Of a stretch of DNA of 64,000 nt, positions 49,644-61,469 are shown one piece after another. Position 1 is the stretch's first letter. Every line of letters begins with the position of its first letter. Under the pieces are notes generated by a model that did no database searches, was not told where the DNA came from, and was given only the letters and a program-made list of their open reading frames with translations. The position numbers and the translations under genes are program-made. Source of the DNA: Leptodontidium sp. MPI-SDFR-AT-0119 (Eukaryota > Ascomycota > Leotiomycetes > Helotiales > Leptodontidiaceae); contig JAHLEZ010000016.1 in assembly GCA_020726505.1 (NCBI GenBank), positions 1,736,001 to 1,800,000 on the forward strand. Direction: 5' to 3'.

Positions 49644-50600
49644 TCACAACACCTCTATCGTATCTTCCTCATCTTCCTCCACCACTTTTGGTGCGCCCTT
49701 GCGCTTTCTATGCTTCGAAGGGCGTCCATACTAATGTTTAGTGTCCACTCTCAGTCGTTTCCCCACTCCTGGAAAATATTCCTCTCGATGCTCAGGTGTA
49801 CTAATAATTTTCCTGAATTCGTCGACCTTCTGCTCGGCAGAATTCATACGGTCAACTGTAATGTTTATTGCCACCTAATATTCCCGTTTCAAGTCGTCCA
49901 CTCCCTTCTGTAGCTCGTTGATCCTGTGCTTGGCAAGACTTTCACGAGCTACTATAGTATTGATTGCTGCCTGGTGTTCTTCTACTAAGTCTTCCCTTTC
50001 CTTTTCCAGCTGTTCGATCCTTTGGCCAAATTTTCTCGATCAAGCACAATCTGGATTTTTGTTGCTGTCTCCGCTCTTCTCCCTTCAAGGTCTTTGATTC
50101 TAGCTTCGAACTGTGACTTCTCAGCGGCGCCGCTGTGCTCGGATTCTTTGAAAATCGAATCATAATTTCTAATAACTCTTTGGGATTTATCAAGCTCCTT
50201 GTGTAGCGAGAGACATTTGGTCTTCATGTCGTGCACCTCCGTGACTTTCTTTCTGTACTGGAAATGTAGTTCTTTATAAGCGTCAGAGCACCTCAGTCGA
50301 ACCCCTCGTTCTTGTTCGAGCTCCTGTATCGCAGAAGAAGCAACATACCGCGTCTCGAACAATTTTTGGCGAGATGCCTCGATGGCCTTGCCTACCGCGA
50401 GGAGAAGATGATCTATGGCGTCAACCTCTTGACTGGTAAGTAGTGGAGGTTGCGCCCTGGCCCCGTTACGAGAATTGGAAGGCAAAGCTTGGCCGCTGAT
50501 ATTAATGGGCTCGGGATAGTTGACCTAAGCGTGTTAGAACGACTGCTTTCGGAGAATCATGAACGCCTATCTCACCTGGGTAGTCTTCCCCCGGCTCTAT
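49644..50600 (-). pseudogene. Coiled-coil protein gene, decayed
   Basis: The first part (50485-49985 and a probable exon upstream reading SRLSKFNIEPGEDYPG) encodes a charged helical protein (AIQELEQERGVRLRCSDAY, DMKTKCLSLHKELDKSQRV). The frame is then lost by an apparent 4-nt deletion. The rest (RIEQLEKEREDLVEEH, ESLAKHRINELQKGVDDLK) continues in another frame, with two TAG codons where CAG would fit, and ends EDEEDTIEVL at 49644. ENLAK...RIEQLEKE and ESLAKHRINELQKG look like an internal repeat of about 33 residues. The family is unknown. Confidence 0.5.
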
Positions 50601-50835
50601 GTTGAACTTGCTGAGACGAGATTTCTTGATTGGGCGATTATTCGTATTATGGGGGTGAAGGCTGTTTCACGGAGGGGCGAACACGGTCGGCAAGCAGCAC
50701 CTCACCTCTCTCTATAGCCATGCCAGAGAAAAGGCGTTCACGAAGAGGAATGTCCACGCCGGGTGGGCGGCTTGCGGTTTGTTTATCCCTGGTTCTGGTA
50801 AGAATGGAGCCTTTACATAAAAGGATTACTCAGTA

Positions 50836-51669
50836 CAAGTGCTCTCGCGCATTCAGCCAATCTTGGAGGCTTTTGCGGCAGTCACACACCTCCTTTGCCC
50901 TTCCACCGAGCCATTATTTATGAAAGACGGCAACTCAGCTCATGGGCATAAGTCTACTCGAAATTGCTGTGCTCGATACCGTACACGGGATGGTATTATA
51001 CTAATGCCTCACACATCCACAAGCCCTGATATGAACCCAATTGAAAATTGCTGGCGTAGGATCAAGCAGGCCCTGCACAGACGGCGCCACCAGCCCACTA
51101 CAGAGGCTAAGATGGAAGTGATAGTATTAGAAGAAGGCTCCAGCTAAATCTACACGGCTCCCGGCTGAATCTACACGCCAAGGCATTTCGGCAGTACACC
51201 TAACAATCTCGCCACACACCTAATATGGGGAGAAGATGCGACGATTATGGCGGCGACGAGAATTCAAAGAGAGGTAATTGGGGATATAGTGATACACGCG
51301 GAAGACGGTGATTTCGAGGTTGATAAAGACTATTTTAATGGTTTGCTATAACTTGGGAATAGCTTCAAATTTGACTTGGTGCACGCTACATAAGTAATAT
51401 CTGGTCCAGAAAGCCCTTTGATTCGAAGTGCATACTTGTGCTTGAGCTACTATATAAATTTGGGTGGTGGGGGAAGTCTCTACATGCACCTTGTAGTACG
51501 CTACACTTGGGGCTTAGCATGTAGATTTAGCCAGGAGCCGTGTAGATTTAGCTAGAGCCGAGAAGAATAGGATAGAATACTATAAGATTGGATAAATGAG
51601 CTAGTTTTACAGCAGGAGCATTGGGTCACTGTATTAATGGAGCGTCAGGGGTGGTCTACACCTAATTAG
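50836..51669 (+). pseudogene. Tc1/mariner transposase 3' fragment split by a MITE
   Basis: The frame reads FMKDGNSAHGHKSTRNCC, HTSTSPDMNPIENCWRRIKQ and TEAKMEVIVLEE, the DDE C-terminal region. It is broken at 51136 by a MITE and resumes at 51568 with two stops, INELVLQQEHWVTVLMERQG and STPN-stop. The N-terminal half of the transposase is missing. Confidence 0.7.
51136..51559. mobile_element. MITE, 424 bp, with two-part terminal inverted repeats
   Basis: The left end GGCTCCAGCTAAATCTACAC and the right end, ...GTGTAGATTTAGCTAGAGCC, are inverted copies. Each end repeats the unit again further in (GGCTCCCGGCTGAATCTACA and its counterpart), giving inverted repeats of about 44 bp. Flanks are TAGAAGAA (51128-51135) and GAGAAGAA (51560-51567), a near-perfect 8-bp duplication. 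The mariner frame resumes exactly after it. It may be a hAT or MULE derivative; no coding frame. Confidence 0.75.
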
Positions 51670-52045
51670 AATACAATTCGCGATATAATTGATTGGTGGA
51701 GTGTGGGTGTAGTCGATGCGACACAGACTTACCTCACTAGACACATTACATACCGACTTGGTATAGGCCGAGTAGTTGTGGGAGATGTAGCGCCTAAAAC
51801 AAAGGCAATTATCGGAAGATTACGCTGGCGGTCCATAGAAACGGCATTATTTCTATCAGATTGGTGCTACCTTTCTTGCCAAATCTTAAAAGAAATACCG
51901 TTCTCTTAAACCTCGCAATTGCTTCAATGACTTCTCCTTACTTTGTGCCTACATCGTCGCTCATATCATGTGTCGTTTCCCTCCCACCTCAGACTCTGGG
52001 GGACTGCGTCCAAACTGTTCATACTCTGTCTCGAAGCAGGATCCA

Positions 52046-54105
52046 CTACTTCATCACGATTCTCTCAACTTCTTCCACTCGAACAGCCTCCCCGTCCATT
52101 ATGCCACAAACGAAGCACTCTCCAACGAAAGACCAGTTCTCCTTGTCCCTCCGCAGCACGACTGGAACGCTACAACCAGACAGAATGCAGACACAATCAT
52201 CTTCTTGGATATCAGGTGGTCCGATGCCAAAGTATCCCTTGTGTGTGACAAAGAAAGTGCGAGTCAAACACCTCAGATAAACAGCTCGCTCGTCATCTCT
52301 AAAAGACTTCGAGTATGCTCCCCATTCCAGTTGCTTGAACCAGTTGAATCCAGATTCGTCGCAGCAGGCCATCGGATCAAATTCACACTCGCCCTCCGGA
52401 ACTCTTGCCGAATATCTGGTTTGATCGGCTGTGATGGTGCGTCTATAAGCATCGATTTTGGAACCACCAGCAATATAAGAATCCTCTTCTTCGCTATTTA
52501 TCAATGCGACAGTTCGCCACTGGAGAAGAGTCTGGTAGAAGACTTCGCCTGGAGGATGCCGATCTAGGAATGGTAGTCCGATGCGGTCTATTGTATCGAC
52601 TCGGACAGCACACCCATGCAGCTCATTACTACCGACAAAGTGGAAGTCTGGTTTAAGACCGAGCGATGCATTATATATATAACGAACAGGTAGTTGATCA
52701 ACGAGTTCGGGAGGCGGTGGCTGATAGTAATCGATTGGCGGAAGTGAAAATGAGATCGTTTTCCAAAGATTTGTCCAGTCAGGAACCCACGATGGAAGGT
52801 TCTTCAGCTCTTTCGGGTGCTTGCTGAAGCATATAATATCCAACGACTTGTGAGTGTTGACATGGACATGCACAAAATCAGTGTAAAGTTGTTCAACTGG
52901 TTGTTGATAGTCACAAATGAAGCGGACCTTAGAGTTGGGATCCACCAGATCCGCGAATTTCAATAGTGGTCGTGCGATCCTGAAAGTCTTGAAGATAGCG
53001 GGAAATCTACCCAGGCGGAAATGGTCGGATCGTCGTCCATCAGGCACAACTTCGAAGTCAATATCCGTAGCAAGACCTATCAATGATATTATCATATCTC
53101 GGGGGTCAGTAGCGGAGCAGGAAACGTTGTTCTGCAACAGCTCCAGAATCGGCATAGGGAGGCCCGCACGAAGTCTCATGCGGTACCCTCTCTTGAATCT
53201 CACATTTGGGAAATACACATCTCCCTTCGCTACCTCCTCTTCGCTGTGTCTGTAGACCGGTTTATCGTCAATCATTGCCCAGACAGCGGCTGTCTCTAGC
53301 TTTTTCCAGCTAACAGTATATGACCCACACATGACACTCGCCTCTCGAGCGACGACAATCTCTTGAATCACCCACATTCTCCGCCACCAAGGTCGTTTCA
53401 TTAGATCGGTGCCAAAATTGTTCCATTGTTGCACGGTGATAGGATCCATCTCACTCACGAGGACTGCGTCACTCGATTCATCAAACTGAACTCTGCTTTC
53501 CAGCATATCCATAACATCCCTAGTAAGCACTGGATCTTCTTCCCCGAGCCAAACAATCACCTCCTGCGCAGACCGATAGATGTCTTTCATGAGAGGAATT
53601 TGAGCATTTTTCTCTCTGCTGTCACTCTGATTTATTGAAATCGCATCAATCCAGACGCTTTGTACCGCCTTGTCCGTATGGTATGTTCGAAGATGTCGCA
53701 ACGCGAGATTCAGCTCTTTGGTTACGTGAAATTCGCAGCCATCAACAAGAACAATTGTGTCTCTTGGGCCGCTACCCCATGTGTATGAGAGTGCTGAGTA
53801 TGCAGATGGTTTATCTGATTGGATCATTAGCATTTTTAGTGTGGAGTTTCAGCAGGTTATCCAATGATCGGCTTACAATTAAGTTCACTTCGAGTACTAT
53901 TAGCTCCTTGCGCAATTGAAATATGAGAAGTCTGGAGACTGATTGGCTCTGCTGAATCTGCTGAGAAGTCGAATGTGAGAACTCTAATTTCTCCAGCCTG
54001 GAGTCGAGAATAGATAAGACTTGATTTTCCATGATTGTCGATTCGTGGCCGTCGAAGCGAAATTAGACGTTTCACCAAAGAATTGAAGGTTGACACGATT
54101 CCCAT
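52046..54105 (-). CDS. HET-domain protein
   Basis: Two exons (54105-53877, 53814-52046) with a 62-bp intron give 665 residues. The HET domain opens across the splice junction with SAYSALSYTWGSGPRD. SVWIDAISINQSDSREK, QIPLMKDIYRSAQEVIVWLG and RPWWRRMWVIQEIV follow. The C-terminal region has DPRDMIISLIGLA, LPSWVPDWT, then FGIGPPDIQEDDCVCILSGC and FVGECFVCGIMDGEA, the usual end of this large fungal family. The length is typical and no defect was seen. Such proteins act in allorecognition cell death. It is the third HET- or STAND-related gene within 15 kb. Confidence 0.92.
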
Positions 54106-54578
54106 GCTTCGCTAGGTTTCAATATCACATCCAGGCGCTGTGTTGCGTTCGTGTAGTCAATAGCCCCGAAAGATGTAACCTTCAGCAAGCACCAGTGTGA
54201 CAATTGAGCTAGTTTTTTATTTTAAAGAAAAACAATTCTTACACTTTGAAAAGACTGTTTTTTTGCCAGCAAGGGAAGCAATAGACTTTATGCACGCAGT
54301 TGCGCGACGCTAAGATACTCAGCCTCCACCATCTAGCCTAGGCTGAACAGGTGACTGGTCTTCGGAAAATCTTTGATACCGTTTAAATCAGAACGTAGCG
54401 GAAAACATATCAAGTACATTGAATTCAAGTATCTTAAAATTTATCCACAACGCAATATCTTTTATTATTTTTGTAATTGATATTCTATGGCCATTCTTAA
54501 ACACCATAATTGCTTCCGACTAAAAAATCACGTTCGCGTCGTCCCCTTCACGCCTGATTTATAAAGAGTCTGCTTTTA

Positions 54579-54702
54579 TCCGTTGCGCTGCTGCCAGGGT
54601 TGACTTTTGCACGTGATCACACCGAGACCACTGAAGCCACAGCCTGTAGCGCCTGGACTACAGCCTGAAGCGAAAAGTCAACCCTGGCAGCAACGCAACG
54701 GT
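54579..54702. repeat. Short MITE with about 32-bp inverted repeats and TA flanks
   Basis: Left TCCGTTGCGCTGCTGCCAGG... and right ...CCTGGCAGCAACGCAACGGT pair over about 32 bp with one unpaired base. TA lies immediately outside both ends (54577-54578 and 54703-54704). The 124-bp element has no coding capacity. A TA duplication points to a Tc1/mariner relative. Confidence 0.75.
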
Positions 54703-56155
54703 TAGTCACCCGAAATCTCCCCTTTACCTACCTAATTCTTATTACTACCTCCCTCCTCCACTTATCGCTCGTCGCTGCATTTCCTACCTCACCAATCATA
54801 TTCACATCAGCTCTTAGGTATCGTATCTTCATTTATACATAGCACCACAGCCTCTCCGAAGAAGCATTTGCCGGCATTACTGTGGGCAGTTTCTTCTGTT
54901 TTATAATACGATGTGTTAGCCTTTGGTGTTGCTAGAAAAGGCGTTTACGGTCACCTGCATAAAAAATAAGTTGCTGTGGTTGACTAAAGGATGAGCGGAG
55001 TCGGGGGCCTCCAAGAATTGGTGCTCGTGTTATGATAGTACGAGCAATGGGTTTGGGACTTAAGAGAGATATTGACAGCTTTCTGGGCATTAAATCTCAG
55101 TGAATAATAAGAAGATTTCCAATGTCCTCATCTATAAATGGTAGAGTTATCCGCATACCAATGCATCCAATAACTCACATTTCCCTCATTCAGCAAAATC
55201 TTTATGTCAGCGGCATACCCGGCTACCTGTTCTCATATTTTTGATGGATAATGAAAGAGAAGTCCTCTGTTGTTTCAATAAACATCGCGCTTGGATGCTG
55301 GAATCGAAAGCATTGGATTATATTTGAGTACTCTGATGATTGAAGGCACCTTTCCTTTGTTATTTCATAATACGCTATAGCGATGGAAAAACGAAGCCGA
55401 AGAGCTAATAAATGAAAAGGAGTGCATTGATTTGACTAGCAAGTAAGTCCCTCGGGACGAAAGTGTTGCTAAAGTTTGGGAATGGTCCAGCCTGGCTCTT
55501 ACAGAGCGTCCCCATTAACATATTGTCATATACCTCGACCGAGTTCTATGAAAACAGACGGTAACAGCTGTGGTAGTGGTAACAAACAAAAGAAAGAGCT
55601 GAAAGCAATCAAGTTCTGAAGCATTGAATAGAATGAGCGAGAGGAAGGCAGTGTTCATGATTCGGATAGGAGAGGGTACTGGTGGTTGGGTGGTTGATCA
55701 CGTCATTCCTGCACCACCGCCTGTCGTTGATGTGATATCCCAGGAGGGACACCAATTGAAAATGCCTTGGTCAAGTTTGTCCACATTCAAAGCCCATTCG
55801 CCCGTGAAGAGGGCAAAGTCGGGGGGTTAATTGCTACAACTTGGTGCGGGGTTGGCAAGAGGTAGGGCGTCGTCCCCACCGGTAGTGGGCTCTGATGAGG
55901 ACGGAGACCCCGAAGTAGAATCTATGGCTGTGTTGCTTCCGGCCCAGCTAAAGGTCGTGCCTTCTCCTACTCGAACCGCGGCCTGTCCGGTGGTATCCGA
56001 AGAACCATGATGTAGCTCAGATGCCTTGGATGCATTAAAATCCGAGAAGGACAATAAATATTCCAAGCCTGATATAGAAGAGGCAATTGATGATCGATTC
56101 ATGTCTTCCGAAGGACTTTGCTACCCGTTCTGTGACATAGAGTTTTGCTTTACCG
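54703..56155. other. Gap with small open frames only
   Basis: Two facing frames were seen: 55624-55830 plus (MNRMSERKAVFMIRIGEGTG) and 55827-56102 minus (Ser/Thr/Gly-rich, ending NPAPSCSN). Neither matches a known family. The minus one could be an extra 3' exon of the C2H2 gene, but a stop precedes the only donor-like site. Confidence 0.35.
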
Positions 56156-56770
56156 TCAGGAGATGCGTTCTTCTTCCCAAGATCCAACGTGGGGAGAGTC
56201 GTCGGCTGCGTGCCCTGTCATAGACCGGTGCTTTGAGAATGCCAGTTTCTGAGCCACCTCAAGAAGGGACAGCATTTGTCCTCTCAGACGTTCCTCGATA
56301 GGCTCTAACTCGTAGCTGACGGCTGACTTAAGGGCATTTTTGAAGAAATTTGGCAGCTCTCGACGGAGGTAGTCATCGTAGTTGATAACTTCTCGTGACT
56401 CGGGTAGCTGGAAGTCATCACCGTGATAATCGCGAATCGGTTCGAAATCTAATGCTTTTGTTGGTATATTTAGTCTCTGATGGCAACATCATATGAAGTC
56501 GACTTACAGGGGCTTGGCAATTCTTCGTTTGGGAATAAGATTTGATATACCACTCCCCACCTATCTGCTTCTGTTTGACCAGGATACGCCTTCTTCCTTG
56601 TCTGAAGTCGCTCCTTTATCTTGCCAGTTACACCATCAACCGACTGGCCAACTTTAGCCTCACAGCCTTCGAAACCTTCGACGTGCGTGTCCAGATCCTC
56701 CTGCGTGTTGAAAGACACCCTTGCATAGTTGGCACTGGTGAACGCGATGGTGTCTATACAAATGGGCTCT
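56156..56770 (-). pseudogene. Fungal C2H2-type protein with a frameshift in the zinc finger
   Basis: The main part reads VSFNTQEDLDTHVEGFEGC, ADRWGVVYQILFPNEELPSP, then after a 59-bp intron (56507-56449) YFEPIRDYHGDDFQLPES and DDYLRRELPNFFKNAL, to a stop at 56156. This is a common fungal C2H2 protein type. The first half of the finger, HQCQLCK, is at about 56750-56735 but one base out of phase. A single extra G in the GGG of AAGGGTG would explain it. Upstream exons were not defined. It is either a pseudogene or a sequence error. Confidence 0.55.
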
Positions 56771-57437
56771 GCGACTGATTAGAGGTGCAAAACCGAGGTT
56801 CGAGTTAACTAACTTCACTCTTGCTACGGTCTGAAGAGGAGCTAAAGTACAGGGGCCCCAGTTCGGTACACCGTACTTCCTGGGATTATGCTTGCGATCA
56901 TTGTCTTCGTGACCTCGTTTTCTATTGTCGTTGGATCCAGAGTTCAGTTAGAAGACCGGTTTACTTTAACTAGCGAGTCTTTGTTAATATTAACTGTTCT
57001 AATAAGCTAATCGTTAAGTCTTACTAGCTTAATGTGAAACGAAGGGATACTCTTATAAATATGGATAACTACCGCAGGAGGCAAGCTAAGATTGCGGCAC
57101 TCGACAATTCCCTTAAGTCAAAGGTCTTTATATAACTTATTGGTGAAGCGGATAGCATGCAAGACGATGATGAGAGCACACTTTGCTCGGTCAATCAAGA
57201 CTATGCGTATATATTTCCTGATCTCTACTAAGAGAATATAACACTAATGCGTTGGTACGCAAGCAAGAGCCTGATCTCCCTGTACGCTGGAAAAGATCCA
57301 ACATCGTCGAAACAAATTGGAATAGTAATATGCCTCCCGCCTACGGGACAAATCAAATACACCACAACTAAACGCCAACATTTCCCCTTCTAATTTCAAA
57401 TCCAAAGGTACGAAAAAATCAATGCTACCTAGAATTA
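56771..57437. other. Gap between the C2H2 and 2EXR genes
   Basis: It probably contains the 5' part of the C2H2 gene (minus strand). An AT-rich stretch lies at 56940-57240. No other feature was recognised. Confidence 0.35.
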
Positions 57438-58193
57438 TCAATACAGTTTCCCGTTGGAGTCCACAACCCGGATCTTCTTTGCTGTGCACTTTTCATTTTC
57501 AATTAGAGCCGGGAAATTGCTTCTGAGACGCTCGGCAGGAGCGAGAAGGCCCACCTCCTTTCCCTTGCCATCTAAGTCCCTTGACTCTTCGCTACCTATT
57601 AACATTTGGATTGTTTGGAGGCCGCCAAGATGAGAGATATATTCTAGCGCGTAACCTATTTCGAGCCCTTTCTCCGCTTCTGTCTCTGGCCACGCACCGT
57701 CCAGCACTAGAATGGTCTCAAGATAATTAAGCTCTGTTCTGTGATAACGCTGTAGGAAGGGCATGTGTATAGGATAATCATCTGCAACATCAACAGTGAG
57801 CAAGAGGATTTCGCGCTAAGGGTGGTAGTAGAATGGGCGCGCCAGTGATGGCATGAGACGATATCGCTTTAGAGTGTGCATTCGAGATCGATGGCAGATT
57901 CGTAGTGCAACCGGATCAGGGCAATGTTCCACAGGGTCTTCTTCTACAACGCGACACCCTATTCCTTGCCTGAGCATTGTAGATAGGCCCCCGGCAAGCC
58001 GAAGATTTACGATCTCGAAAAGCTCTACCGATTCCTCCTCTTGACCTTCCGGATTATCAAACAATGCAGCTTCAATGACCCTCGAAGCTGGCCATGTGTA
58101 TTCCCATATCATGAGGCGTAATTCATCTACAAGTCTGGAAAATTGGTGGAACGACTCCGTCACTGGAGGGCGTTGTCGAATTCGATTTGACAT
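57438..58193 (-). pseudogene. 2EXR-domain protein interrupted by a premature TAG
   Basis: The N-terminal part is a 2EXR domain (FHQFSRLVDELRLMIWEYTW, then PDPVALRICHRSRMHTLKRY, ending FYYHP). An in-frame TAG at 57816-57818 follows. The same frame continues with REILLLTVDVADDYPIH and AEKGLEIGYALEYISHL to the natural end GKLY at 57438, about 250 codons in all. CAG-to-TAG would be one transition. The neighbouring HET genes fit the usual genomic company of this family. Without the stop it would look normal. Readthrough or sequencing error cannot be excluded. Confidence 0.65.
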
Positions 58194-59074
58194 CTTCTTG
58201 TACTACTTAGTTCGATATAAGCAGGGGACGAAGGGAGGAGGACCATCATTTACCAGCCTTGGTCCGAGTGACTATGCCAGCTGAAAGAGGTTGTAGATTG
58301 AGATCGACCTTTATGCTGGTGAAGAAGGTGTCGATGCAGAGCGTCGATTGAAAGGGATGAGAGTAAAGGCGTGCAACCGGAAAGAAAGAAATCTAAAGAC
58401 TTCACTAAATGAAATGTAGAAAAATAGAATCATGATAACCACTCAAAAACGACCTTCTACTTTTGCTTTGGCGTTTTTATCAACTGTCAAATTGTTGACC
58501 ATTCACATGCGAAGCACAACCGCTGATGAGTGATGAGGTGTCTATTTTTAAACATACCCCGCCAAAATTCGCACGTTTATTGTGACCTGTTCTGTGACAG
58601 GGAACAAGAATTGGAAGTATTCGACCGGAATACTGTACTGGCATTCATGCAACAAAGGCTTCTGATGACCTCACAGAATTTGCACTATTCGATGACACTT
58701 TGTTTCTGAGTTTGAATGTTAACACCGTTGAGCTTAAGGTCCTACCGCTAAAACGCTCCACATCCCAGTATAAACCTTATTGAAGCAACACAGAAGATAG
58801 CGATATCCAAAGATGCCATCCGGCAAGGATCGATTATACATCGCTCTCTACGCTCGTAGTGGAGCTTCGAAAATGTTAGGCGGGGAAGACAAGTGGATAT
58901 TCTCTAAATCTAGGCATAGCTACTAGCTAAAATTTGACAGGTATCACTGGTCACTCATTGTCGGCCCAAAGAACGAATCGTCGAGTGCGAATGGAAGACG
59001 GTTCCATGCGAAGGAGACAATGCAGAATGTTGATGGGGTTGTCCAGCTGTCTTTTGTCAAAAGAGACCGTATCC
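58194..59074. other. Intergenic region
   Basis: This 881-bp gap has no gene recognised. It holds the upstream region of the 2EXR gene and the 3' side of the methyltransferase gene. Confidence 0.4.
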
Positions 59075-60443
59075 CTATTCTGGCTTCTGCCCATACACAA
59101 CATAGCTAAATGCTTGGTTAGCTCCAGAACAGTAGAGGTGGATTGGAGGACTTACATCGGCCAGTAAGCATGAATCTTTCTGTTACGCATATCCTGTCTA
59201 ACCTTGACCAGGTACACTTCCAGCTCTTCCTTCGACCAGCCCAAACCGCGAGTAAAGAACGCCATACTCAACCCTTCAAGACCACCCACCCAATTCTCCA
59301 TGGTCCACAATCCTACCCACAGTATCAGCTAACCATCCCATCACAAGGCTGGAAAGGCACCTACCTAATTCTCTAAACTTCGCGTCTCTCGGCCAAGCGC
59401 TCTGCGGCCATTTATACACTACTTCCTTGACGTTCACAAACCCGGCATCTTCAAGCTGCTTTTTATATCTCGTTGCACTGTCGGTTGGTCGTCCTACTTT
59501 CTGGGACGCTTCGAGGTAGAGATTTCCAAACCCTGCTAGGGCTGTGCTCGGTGGCATGGTGTCGTCATCACATCTGGCTGGGAAGACTATGTCTGCGAAC
59601 TCGATCCACCCACCTGGTGCGAGGCCTCTGTTTATCGTAAGTATGGTTTTCATAGATACCGCTTCGGGAAAGACAGGGAAAGGGATAACTCACTCAAAGC
59701 TCTGCTCCATGAATCTCGGCCAGTTGAGGAACGATCCTGTCATCATTCTGGCATAGATGAAGTCGAATTTGGAAGCGAATGTCCATGATTCCTCGAGGTC
59801 ATCGATTTGGAATTGAACATTTGGTGGAGCGAAAGAGGGTTGAACTAGGTGAGTTGGATATTAGTATTTCTCTACTTGGTTGAGTCTGTGGGGAGACTGG
59901 AGGGAACGCCCGGATTTGGGGGTTTGACAACCTTGGAAACTACCGTTGGTATCTTTAGAATGGGCGAACATTTTGCTAGAGTGGGGTGAAGTTCAGATTG
60001 TTCTTACTGGGGCTGAGATCAATTGCGATAATTTCCGACTCAGGGTGTTCATCCGCAAAGTCGATTGCCCAGATACCGGTTCCGGTGCCTACGTCGAGGA
60101 CTCGATGAAGAGGCTTTTCAATAGGAGACGTGAACAGTTTGCCGTCGAATGTGAGACTGAACAGGTGATGTTGGAGATCGAGGCGGTCTTGCTCGCTGTC
60201 ATCGTTGGGCAAATGATAGACACCGTCTTTGTATGCATGGTATCTCCTCCCATTTTCTTGACGGTGTCTGTGCACACTTGAAGAGAGGGAGTTCGTCGAG
60301 CTTCCATTATCGTCAAACCCAAGAGCAGAGTCGTTCTCTCCAAATTCTCCATCCACTGCTTCAATAAATGGTCCTTGAGGTACGGAAGTTGCGGCTGGGC
60401 TGGGAGCATCAGTAACCTCTTGGGGGGGTGTTGTAGCCGCCAT
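59075..60443 (-). CDS. LaeA-like SAM-dependent methyltransferase
   Basis: Five exons (60443-60008, 59844-59694, 59627-59365, 59312-59156, 59105-59075) sum to 1038 nt, 345 residues. The disordered N-terminus is followed by GRRYHAYKDGVYHLPNDDSE and DRLDLQHHLFSLTFDGKL. SAM motif I is RVLDVGTGTGIWAIDFADEH. QPSFAPPNVQFQIDDLEESW, FDFIYARMMTGSF and GLAPGGWIEFADIVFP follow. The short last exon gives YVVYGQKPE after IHAYWP, as in the family. It resembles the widespread LaeA-like/TAM methyltransferases (Methyltransf_23). Most paralogues are not the global regulator LaeA, so the function is open. All motifs are intact. Confidence 0.9.
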
Positions 60444-61469
60444 TTAGATACGAAAAGTAGAAATTATTATTAGCCAACAGTTGCGACAGATGTTACACGG
60501 AAGAGGAGAAAGTTGAGCGGAATTCAAGAAAGCAAAATGGACCAAAAGAGGGGTTACTTCTCACCCTCGCACATCATCCACTCAACTGCAACTCACCCCA
60601 CTACCGCGCATATCCTGACAAGGGCTAGTAGCAACGGTACCAGACTCCCCGGTCATGTCTTTATTGGATAAAGGCAGAGGATACCCACTAGAGTTTACAC
60701 ATGCGGGAGGTTTCCGACGGAATTTAGGGGTTGTGTTACCCGGCAGGGATCCATTCGCTAAACAACCCACTCATTTGCAGTTCTGGCAGCTTGGATTGGA
60801 TTTCATCCGATGCGATCACACGAATTTTACGAGACAAGGAGCATTGCAGCTTTCTGCTGTTGGAAAGTGTTCCAATGTAACGCTTTGTTTGTGTTGAATT
60901 TGTTTTAGCCGGTTGGATGTTGGAGAGCGATAAGGAGCAGTACAGCATCTGCTGTTGGAAATTGTTCAAATAGAGCGGTTGGATTGACTTAAAACTCCTG
61001 AAAGCCCCAGAGTGGGTTATGAATTGGGGGAATAGACGTGACCTAAAGACTATTATCCCCATTCGACTTCGATGAATGCTATCAAATAATGCACTCTTAG
61101 ACGCCAAGAACATAATTGGGGGGTTATCTGGTTAGTCCAGAAACCATACAGGATTAGGGTTAGGGTCCGGGAACGGGCGCGGGTGTCGGGTCATGGGATT
61201 AGGTATAAGGTTACCTGCTCCGTCCGTCGCCGGGGCTAGCCGGGTCGGTCGTTCCTCCCTCTAGCCCCGGCCGCGCTTACTCCGGCTTACTCCACTTTGA
61301 CCCACAAGAGAGAAGATTACGCTATATAGGACACGTTATTAATTTAATCGCCGAGCAATATCTATTTAGTTAAGATTCGATAAGCTTTAAAGACGAATAT
61401 AATAGCGGGGGGCCAGGGGAAAGGCGAGCTCTTTAAAGACGTCGCGGAGAGCTTAAAAAGCTCCATAAC
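60444..61469. other. Intergenic region with GC-rich patch and two TTAGGG units
   Basis: No gene was found. A GC-rich stretch (61165-61270) follows two telomere-type units TTAGGGTTAGGG at 61154-61165. After about 61300 the sequence is transposon-derived. Confidence 0.4.

Noticed and set aside
51861..52567. Several overlapping plus-strand frames around the HET gene 3' end
   Set aside because: They are antisense to a well-supported HET gene.
60736..61113. 125-codon minus-strand frame
   Set aside because: No family, no splice or start context, and composition like non-coding DNA.
61154..61165. Two TTAGGG units as a telomere or chromosome-end signal
   Set aside because: Only two copies, inside ordinary sequence with genes and transposons on both sides.
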